From Succinivibrio sp. (GTDB lineage: Bacteria > Pseudomonadota > Gammaproteobacteria > Enterobacterales > Succinivibrionaceae): DNA of 5,411 nt. The position numbers were made by a program, and so were the translations under genes. Where the stretch lies: the NCBI GenBank assembly GCA_017959135.1, contig JAGDBH010000165.1:1-5411 (forward strand), written 5' to 3'. Under the pieces are notes generated by a model. The model saw only the letters and a list, made by a program, of their open reading frames with translations, ran no database searches and had not been told where the DNA came from. Of this stretch, positions 1 to 5,411 are shown piece by piece (positions within the stretch are counted from its first letter, which is position 1; every line of letters starts with the position of its first letter).

Positions 1-635
1 ACAAGGTCATTAAACCATTAGGGCTTCTGTCTCATTTATCTGTTGCTGATACTCCTAACGAAGTTGAATATAACAAGACCCAGATAAATAATTTCTTTGA
101 GTTTGCCAAGGATATGCATGGCGATCTCTGTCTTACAAATTCTGCTGGAATATTTGACTGGAACGAGTCTCATACACAGTGGATTCGTCCTGGCATCGTA
201 ATGTATGGAATTTCTCCATTTGAAGATAGAACCGGTGAGGATCTTGGTCTTAAGCCTGTTATGACTTTAAAGAGTAATCTTATTGCAATAAATAAGGTTA
301 AGAAAGGCGACAAGATTGGTTATGGTGCTTATTACGTTGCTCCAAAGGATACAACTATAGGTATAGTTTCCTGTGGTTATGGTGATGGTTATCCTAGAAC
401 AGCTCCTAACGGAACACCTGTTCTAATCAATGGCCGCTATGTACAGACTGCTGGTCATGTATGCATGGATATGCTGTTTGTTGATCTAGGTGAAAACTGT
501 ACCGATAAGGTTGGCGATGAAGTAATACTATGGGGAAAGGGGCTACCGGTAGAGAAAATCTCTTCACTATGCAACACTATTCCATATGAACTGATATGTC
601 ATGTGATGCCAAGAGTAGAATATATTTTTGGATAG
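1..635 (+). CDS. alr: Alanine racemase, C-terminal part (5' end outside window)
   Basis: PLP-dependent enzyme interconverting L- and D-alanine in the cytoplasm, supplying D-alanine for peptidoglycan. The reading frame is open from the left edge (first whole codon 3-5), so the ATG at 114 is internal and the gene is cut by the window. About 210 residues remain, roughly the last 60% of a ~360-residue protein. Visible family landmarks are the SHLSVAD segment (30-50), NSAGIFDW, WIRPGIVMYGISPFEDR, the GYGAYY motif whose Tyr (codon 321-323) matches the second catalytic base, GYGDGYPR, and the MDM triplet (465-473) of the active-site entrance. The fragment lines up with E. coli Alr to within a few residues of its end. 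The PLP-binding lysine lies upstream and cannot be checked. The gene ends in TAG and converges with nadC. Confidence 0.95.
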   Translation, partial: KVIKPLGLLSHLSVADTPNEVEYNKTQINNFFEFAKDMHGDLCLTNSAGIFDWNESHTQWIRPGIVMYGISPFEDRTGEDLGLKPVMTLKSNLIAINKVKKGDKIGYGAYYVAPKDTTIGIVSCGYGDGYPRTAPNGTPVLINGRYVQTAGHVCMDMLFVDLGENCTDKVGDEVILWGKGLPVEKISSLCNTIPYELICHVMPRVEYIFG

Positions 636-642
636 AGAATGT

Positions 643-667
643 TAGCCATGCTCTAATGGCATGGCTA
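643..667. terminator. Hairpin between convergent alr and nadC, possible bidirectional terminator
   Basis: A perfect 9-bp inverted repeat (TAGCCATGC / GCATGGCTA) with a 7-nt loop begins 7 nt after the alr stop codon and 10 nt beyond the nadC stop on the other strand. Its place between two converging genes suggests it ends transcription from both sides. Neither side is followed by a clean T-run, so it may be a weak intrinsic terminator, or only an mRNA 3'-end stabiliser. The stem is seen directly; the terminator role is inferred. Confidence 0.5.
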
Positions 668-677
668 TAGGAACATA

Positions 678-1537
<860 letters not shown>

Positions 1538-1558
1538 AGTTGTAAATTTTTTTTACCT

Positions 1559-1587
1559 ATCATAGCACATTCTTTGTTTTGGGTTAT
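1559..1587 (-). promoter_or_regulatory. Predicted extended -10 promoter of nadC
   Basis: On the minus strand TATGAT (1559-1564, five of six consensus bases) is preceded by TGC, giving the TGn extended -10 form. A poor -35 (ATAACC, 1582-1587, three of six) lies 17 bp upstream, which is acceptable for extended -10 promoters. Transcription would start near 1552 and leave a leader of about 26 nt. This is a match by eye only. Confidence 0.55.
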
Positions 1588-1649
1588 TTCTGCGTTTTTC
1601 TTGAACAATAAAAATACTTTAAAAAAAACATCCAAAATGTGACAAAGAC

Positions 1650-1677
1650 TGCACATGTACTTTGTTTTTGATATAAT
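1650..1677 (+). promoter_or_regulatory. Predicted extended -10 promoter of the prfB-lysS-dapA-trmB operon
   Basis: A consensus TATAAT (1672-1677) preceded by TG and one base (1669-1671) makes a perfect extended -10. TGCACA (1650-1655, four of six against TTGACA) lies 16 bp upstream as a weak -35. Transcription would start near 1684, about 30 nt before the prfB GTG. An A-tract (1619-1628) upstream could act as an UP-like element. No other promoter of this quality is seen before the end of the window, so it probably drives all four rightward genes. Confidence 0.65.
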
Positions 1678-1713
1678 CGGAGCTTAATAAATTTTTTTAT
1701 GTGAGATCAAATC

Positions 1714-2812
1714 GTGTTAGAAACAATCTCTATTGAAGATCAGGTTGAAGCTCTAAAACAGAGAGCAGATGCATTAAGGGGGTACCTTTGACCTTCAGAC
1801 CAAGAGAGAACGTCTTGAAGAAGTTAATGGATTGCTAGAAGATCCCAAGTTATGGGATGACCCTCAAAAGGCACAGGAACTTGGAAAAGAAAGACAGACA
1901 TTAGAAACTGTCGTTAAAAATTTTGACAATCTGTATCAGGGATTCGATGATCTTTTGACCTTAGATGAAATGGCAAAAGAAGAGAATTCACCTGAACTTG
2001 CTGAAGAAGCAAATGCCGAAGCACAAAGACTGGAGTCTGCTTTGGAAAGACTGGAAATTGAAAGAATGTTTTCAGGTCCAAATGACAATGACCCTTGTTA
2101 TATGGATATTCAGTCTGGCTCTGGTGGTACTGAAGCTCAGGACTGGGCTGAAATGGTCATGCGTATGTACGTTAAATTCGGTGAAAAGCATGGCTTTACA
2201 GTTACTGTTACAGAGTTGTCCGAAGGTGAAGTTGCCGGAATTAAATCTGCAACTTTACGTTTTGAGGGAGATCATGCCTATGGTTGGTTCAGAACCGAAA
2301 CAGGTGTGCACAGATTAGTACGAAAGTCTCCTTTTGATTCAAATAATCGCAGACATACTTCATTCTGTTCTGCTTATGTTTATCCTGAGGTTGATGACAA
2401 TATTGAAATTGAAATCAATCCTGCTGATTTAAGAACAGATGTATATAGGGCATCAGGTGCTGGTGGACAGCACATTAACAAGACCGAATCTGCAGTTCGA
2501 ATAACACATATTCCAACCGGAATTGTTGTTTCCTGTCAGAATGAACGTTCTCAGTTCCAGAACCGAGATCAGGCTATGAAACAGTTAAGAGCAAGGTTAT
2601 ACACTCTTGAGCTTGAAAAGAGAATGAGCGTTCAGAAGGAAATTGAGGACAGCAAATCAGATATTGGCTGGGGGTCTCAGATTCGCTCCTATGTTCTTGA
2701 TGATGCTCGTATTAAGGATTTACGTACAGGAGTAGAGTGTCGCGATACAACAAAAGTGTTGAATGGCGATTTGGATCAGTTTATTGAAGCAAGTTTAAAG
2801 TCAGGTCTTTAG
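1714..2812 (+). CDS. prfB: Peptide chain release factor 2, expressed by programmed +1 frameshift
   Basis: RF2 recognises UGA and UAA in the ribosomal A site and triggers peptide release. The gene opens at a GTG (1714) with a weak GAG Shine-Dalgarno 8 nt upstream; an in-frame stop at 1702-1704 rules out an earlier start. After 25 codons the frame meets UGA (1789-1791). Skipping T1789 restores the frame (GAC at 1790), giving 365 residues, the same as E. coli RF2. Domains in order are the N-terminal helical domain (about 1-115), the recognition domain with the SPF anticodon tripeptide at 205-207 (2327-2335), and the catalytic loop GAGGQ with GGQ at 250-252. Residue 246 is Ala. The coding span is one gene, not a broken one. 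The stop codon is TAG, read by RF1 only. lysS follows after 23 nt. Confidence 0.96.
1777..1792 (+). promoter_or_regulatory. Programmed +1 frameshift signal of prfB
   Basis: AGGGGG (1777-1782) is an internal Shine-Dalgarno-like element, followed by TAC, then CTT TGA C. This is the known autoregulatory slip site: when RF2 is scarce the ribosome pauses at UGA, peptidyl-tRNA-Leu slips from CUU to UUU, and translation resumes with GAC. The 3-nt spacer, the slippery CUU and the C after UGA all match the E. coli signal; only the UAU/UAC codon differs. UGA is codon 26, as in E. coli. High RF2 ends translation after 25 residues, so RF2 limits its own synthesis. Confidence 0.96.
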
Positions 2813-2823
2813 ACTTAAATTTT

Positions 2824-2827
2824 AGGA
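2824..2827 (+). promoter_or_regulatory. Ribosome binding site of lysS
   Basis: AGGA lies 8 nt before the ATG at 2836 but only 2 nt before an in-frame GTG at 2830. The spacing decides for the ATG as the lysS start. Confidence 0.75.
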
Positions 2828-2835
2828 AAGTGAAA

Positions 2836-4356
2836 ATGGCACAAGAAAACATTGGCTCTGCAGAGTCTTTAAACAACGTTATGCAGGATCGTAGAGATAA
2901 GCTGAATGCTCATCGTGAAAAAGGTCAGGCATACCCAAATGATTTCCGTAGAGATGCATTCTCATCAGACATCATTAAAGCATGTGCAGATAAAGACAAT
3001 GAAGTTTTAGAGAAAGAGCAGAATACATATACCATTGCTGGTAGAGTTATGACTCGCCGTATTATGGGTAAAGCTGGTTTCGCAACAATCCAGGATATGG
3101 GTGGCAGAATTCAGATTTATGTTGCTAGAGACAATCTGCCTGAAGGCGTATACCAGGATGTATTCAAGAAACTTGATTTAGGCGATATCATCGGTGTTAC
3201 CGGTTTTGCATTCAAGACAAAGACTGGTGAGCTGTCTCTTCATGTAAGCGCTCTTCGTCTGCTTGTTAAGGCTCTTCGTCCACTTCCTGAGAAATTCCAC
3301 GGATTAACAGATCAGGAAGCTCGCTGCCGTCAGCGTTATGTTGATCTTATTGCTAACCCAGAGTCACGTCGTACCTTTGAGATTCGTACAAAGGTTGTTT
3401 CATTCATTCGTAAGTACATGAACGAGCATATGTTCATGGAAGTTGAAACTCCAATGATGCATGTAATCCCTGGTGGTGCAAATGCAAAACCATTCATTAC
3501 TCATCACAATGCTCTAGATATGGACATGTATCTTCGTATTGCTCCAGAACTGTATCTAAAGAGATTAGTCGTTGGTGGTTTTGAGAGAGTATACGAGATT
3601 AACCGTAACTTCAGAAACGAAGGTATCGATGTTCGTCACAATCCAGAATTCACTATGATGGAATTCTATATGGCATACCATGATTACAGAGATCTGATTG
3701 ATTTTACTGAAGATCTGTACAAGAAGATGTCATTAGAAGTTTTAGGTACTACCAAGATTCATTATGGCAAGGAAGGTGAACCAGGCCTTGATATTGATTT
3801 TTCAAAGCCTTTTGATCGCCTGACCATGAAAGAGTCAATTGTTAAGTATGGCAACGGTATTACCATGGCTGATCTTGAGGATGAAGACAAGGCTCGCGAG
3901 CTTTGCAAGAAACATCATATTGAGATCATGAAGGGCTGGACTTTAGGTCACTACATTACTGCTCTATTCGATGAGCTAGTAGAGGCAAATCTTCAGCAGC
4001 CAACATTTATTACCAGCTATCCTGCTGTTGTATCTCCTCTGGCACGTAGAACAGACGGTGATGAAGAGTTTACTGATCGTTTCGAGTTCTTTATCGGTGG
4101 TCGTGAAATCGGTAACGGATTCTCAGAGTTAAACGATCCAGATGATCAGGCAGGTCGTTTCCGTCAGCAGGCTGAAGCAAAGAACGCTGGCGATGATGAA
4201 GCAATGTATTATGATGACGATTACATTACTGCAATGCAGTATGGCTTAGCTCCAACTGCAGGTGAGGGTATTGGTATTGATAGAACAGTAATGCTGTTCA
4301 CAAACTGCCACACCATTCGTGATGTAATCCTATTCCCAACACTAAGACGCAATTAG
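2836..4356 (+). CDS. lysS: Lysyl-tRNA synthetase, class II
   Basis: Charges tRNA-Lys with lysine using ATP, in the cytoplasm as a homodimer. From ATG 2836 the product is 506 residues, against 505 for E. coli LysS. An N-terminal OB-fold anticodon-binding domain (about 60-150, including [15 protein letters not shown] and [16 protein letters not shown]) precedes the class II catalytic core. Motif 1 is near 193-208 (FMEVETPMM), motif 2 begins at FRNEG (259-263) with the [12 protein letters not shown] segment, and motif 3 is GEGIGIDR (476-483). [21 protein letters not shown] and the [12 protein letters not shown] segment are family hallmarks. Alignment with E. coli LysS from memory has almost no gaps, apart from a short insertion near 315. 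The gene lies 23 nt after prfB, the same adjacency as in E. coli, and ends in TAG. All key motifs are present, so it should be functional. Confidence 0.97.
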   Translation: MAQENIGSAESLNNVMQDRRDKLNAHREKGQAYPNDFRRDAFSSDIIKACADKDNEVLEKEQNTYTIAGRVMTRRIMGKAGFATIQDMGGRIQIYVARDNLPEGVYQDVFKKLDLGDIIGVTGFAFKTKTGELSLHVSALRLLVKALRPLPEKFHGLTDQEARCRQRYVDLIANPESRRTFEIRTKVVSFIRKYMNEHMFMEVETPMMHVIPGGANAKPFITHHNALDMDMYLRIAPELYLKRLVVGGFERVYEINRNFRNEGIDVRHNPEFTMMEFYMAYHDYRDLIDFTEDLYKKMSLEVLGTTKIHYGKEGEPGLDIDFSKPFDRLTMKESIVKYGNGITMADLEDEDKARELCKKHHIEIMKGWTLGHYITALFDELVEANLQQPTFITSYPAVVSPLARRTDGDEEFTDRFEFFIGGREIGNGFSELNDPDDQAGRFRQQAEAKNAGDDEAMYYDDDYITAMQYGLAPTAGEGIGIDRTVMLFTNCHTIRDVILFPTLRRN

Positions 4357-4359
4357 GAT

Positions 4360-4373
4360 TTTTCTTCGGAAGG
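4360..4373 (+). promoter_or_regulatory. dapA ribosome binding site inside a small cUUCGg hairpin
   Basis: GGAAGG (4368-4373) is a strong Shine-Dalgarno 8 nt before the ATG at 4382. The same bases can fold back on TTTTC (4360-4364) across a UUCG loop: C-G, two U-A and two G-U pairs closing a cUUCGg tetraloop, which is known to be unusually stable. The ribosome binding site is certain in position; any regulatory effect of the hairpin is inference. Confidence 0.6.
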
Positions 4374-4381
4374 TGAAGACC

Positions 4382-5248
4382 ATGCAAAAGTATCAAGGCT
4401 CAATGGTAGCTTTAATTACTCCATTTAAGAATGGAAAGGTTGATTTTCAGGCATTAGAACGTTTAGTAGAGTTTCATGTAAAAAATGGAACAACTTGCAT
4501 CGTAGTAACTGGAACAACTGGCGAATGCCCAACATTATCATTTGAAGAGCATGTTGAAGCAATAAAAGCTGTAGTTAACTACGCTAAAGGACGTATTCAG
4601 GTAATGGCTGGCGCAGGTTCTAACAATCCTGTAGAAGCAATTGCCTTATCTAATGCTGCTAAGGATGCCGGAGCAGATTGTCTTTTGCATAATGCTGGAT
4701 ACTACAACCGTCCTAATCAGGAAGGTCTGTATGCCCACTTTAAGATGGTTCATGACAATACTGATTTACCTATTTTCCTATACAACGTACCAGGCCGTAC
4801 AGTTGTAAATATCTCTTCAGAGCTTGTTGCCAAGTTAGCTAAGCTTGAGCGTATTATCGGTATCAAGGATGCAACAGGTAATCTTGAGAGACCATGGATT
4901 GAGAGAAATCTTATTGATAAACCATTTATCTGGCTTTCAGGTGAAGATTCAACTGCTGTTAACTTTAATGTTGCAGGCGGTGTTGGTGTTATTTCAGTTA
5001 CCGCAAACGTTGCTCCTGCACTAGTTGCTAAGGTTCAGAATCTGACACTTGAGAAGAAGTGGGAAGAGGCTGCAAATGAACACCTGAAGCTTATGACCTT
5101 ACATAAACTGATGTTCAAAGAGCCAAGCCCTGCTCCTGCTAAGTATGGTGCTTCACTGTTAGGTCTGTGTTCTGAAGAATCTCGTCTGCCAATTCTTCCA
5201 ATTAGTCAGAGTCTAAGAGATGAAATCAAGACTCAGATGCAGAAGTGA
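4382..5248 (+). CDS. dapA: 4-hydroxy-tetrahydrodipicolinate synthase (dihydrodipicolinate synthase)
   Basis: Condenses pyruvate with aspartate semialdehyde, the first committed step to diaminopimelate and lysine. I start at ATG 4382 because GGAAGG lies 8 nt before it; the in-frame GTG at 4373 overlaps that site. The 288-residue TIM barrel carries GTTGE (44-48, pyruvate carboxylate), the catalytic triad Thr45, Tyr108 (in GYYNRP) and Tyr134 (in YNVPGRT), Arg139, and Schiff-base Lys162 in IGIKDATG. Each is one position beyond the E. coli number. The residues before the tyrosine pair are Ala-Gly rather than the usual Thr-Pro, and the SGEDSTAVNFN segment recalls alphaproteobacterial DapA. A related aldolase (N-acetylneuraminate lyase or KDG aldolase) is less likely given GTTGE, Arg139 and the overall match. 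It sits between lysS and trmB and ends in TGA. Confidence 0.92.
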   Translation: MQKYQGSMVALITPFKNGKVDFQALERLVEFHVKNGTTCIVVTGTTGECPTLSFEEHVEAIKAVVNYAKGRIQVMAGAGSNNPVEAIALSNAAKDAGADCLLHNAGYYNRPNQEGLYAHFKMVHDNTDLPIFLYNVPGRTVVNISSELVAKLAKLERIIGIKDATGNLERPWIERNLIDKPFIWLSGEDSTAVNFNVAGGVGVISVTANVAPALVAKVQNLTLEKKWEEAANEHLKLMTLHKLMFKEPSPAPAKYGASLLGLCSEESRLPILPISQSLRDEIKTQMQK

Positions 5249-5259
5249 GAGCTTATTTA

Positions 5260-5411
5260 ATGACAGATAATAATGAAATTCAGGAGACTCTGAGTACAGA
5301 GTCTTCTGAAAAGAAAAAAGATTTTAGAATCAAGTCGTTTGTTGTTCGCGCAGGGAGAATGACAGAAGGAGAGATTCGTGCAATTGAAGAGCTCGGTCCA
5401 AAGTATATGGT
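5260..5411 (+). CDS. trmB: tRNA (guanine-N7-)-methyltransferase, N-terminal fragment (3' end outside window)
   Basis: Only the first 50 codons are present. TrmB uses S-adenosylmethionine to make m7G46 in the variable loop of many tRNAs. The first 22 residues are hydrophilic and Lys/Glu-rich; then FRIKSFVVRAGRMTEGEIRAIEEL aligns with the E. coli TrmB segment RRIRSFVRRQGRLTKGQ. The SAM-binding domain lies beyond the edge, so the call rests on this one conserved N-terminal block. ATG 5260 follows dapA by 11 nt, and GAGAG (5247-5251), overlapping the dapA stop, lies 8 nt before it, which suggests coupled translation. Confidence 0.82.
   Translation, partial: MTDNNEIQETLSTESSEKKKDFRIKSFVVRAGRMTEGEIRAIEELGPKYM

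Noticed and set aside
114..116. ATG at 114 as the alr start
   Set aside because: The frame is open and family-like upstream to the window edge; the alr N-terminus simply lies outside.
1638..1653. Full CRP operator
   Set aside because: The left half TGTGA is good, but the right half at the required spacing (CTGCA) matches TCACA at only two of five bases.
1714..1791. prfB as a pseudogene or a sequencing indel
   Set aside because: The interruption coincides exactly with the known frameshift signal, and the joined product has the 365 residues of E. coli RF2 with all motifs intact.
1965..2318. 117-codon open frame inside prfB
   Set aside because: It is an out-of-frame shadow of RF2 coding sequence with no ribosome binding site or recognisable family.
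2830..2832. GTG start for lysS
   Set aside because: Only 2 nt from the AGGA element; ATG at 2836 has proper spacing and fits the family length.
4373..4375. GTG start for dapA
   Set aside because: It overlaps the Shine-Dalgarno GGAAGG; the ATG at 4382 has 8-nt spacing and fits the DapA N-terminus.
4357..4381. Lysine riboswitch or terminator before dapA
   Set aside because: The gap is only 25 nt, far too short for a riboswitch, and the hairpin there is not followed by a T-run.

Overview
The window is an ordinary housekeeping segment of a proteobacterial chromosome. It holds six protein genes: the 3' part of alr, nadC on the minus strand, prfB, lysS, dapA, and the first 50 codons of trmB. By eye the DNA is AT-leaning. 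From memory, Alr, NadC, RF2 and LysS align almost end to end with their gammaproteobacterial (E. coli-type) counterparts. RF2 keeps the exact 25-codon leader, frameshift signal and 365-residue length of the E. coli protein, and prfB is followed directly by lysS as in E. coli. I infer a gammaproteobacterium; an AT-leaning gut lineage such as the Succinivibrionaceae would fit, but this is a guess.

Layout: alr (plus strand) enters from the left and stops at 635. nadC (minus strand) converges on it, and a 9-bp perfect hairpin lies between the two stop codons. A 187-bp AT-rich divergent region (1527-1713) separates nadC from prfB and carries one extended -10 promoter facing each way. From prfB rightward all genes are on the plus strand with short gaps: prfB-lysS 23 nt, lysS-dapA 25 nt, dapA-trmB 11 nt. 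No promoter or terminator is evident between them, so they look like one operon running out of the window.

Functionally the rightward operon is mostly translational: RF2 ends peptides at UGA and UAA, LysRS charges tRNA-Lys, and TrmB methylates G46 of tRNA. dapA, the first committed step of lysine and diaminopimelate synthesis, sits inside it beside lysS, so lysine synthesis and lysine charging may be co-transcribed. alr (D-alanine) and dapA (diaminopimelate) both feed peptidoglycan; nadC makes an NAD precursor.

The best-supported special feature is the programmed +1 frameshift in prfB. Other points are the embedded dapA with a sequence flavour unlike E. coli DapA, a small cUUCGg hairpin over the dapA ribosome binding site, and UAG as stop codon in four of the five complete 3' ends. 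I see no mobile element, CRISPR, RNA gene or evidence of an undescribed system.
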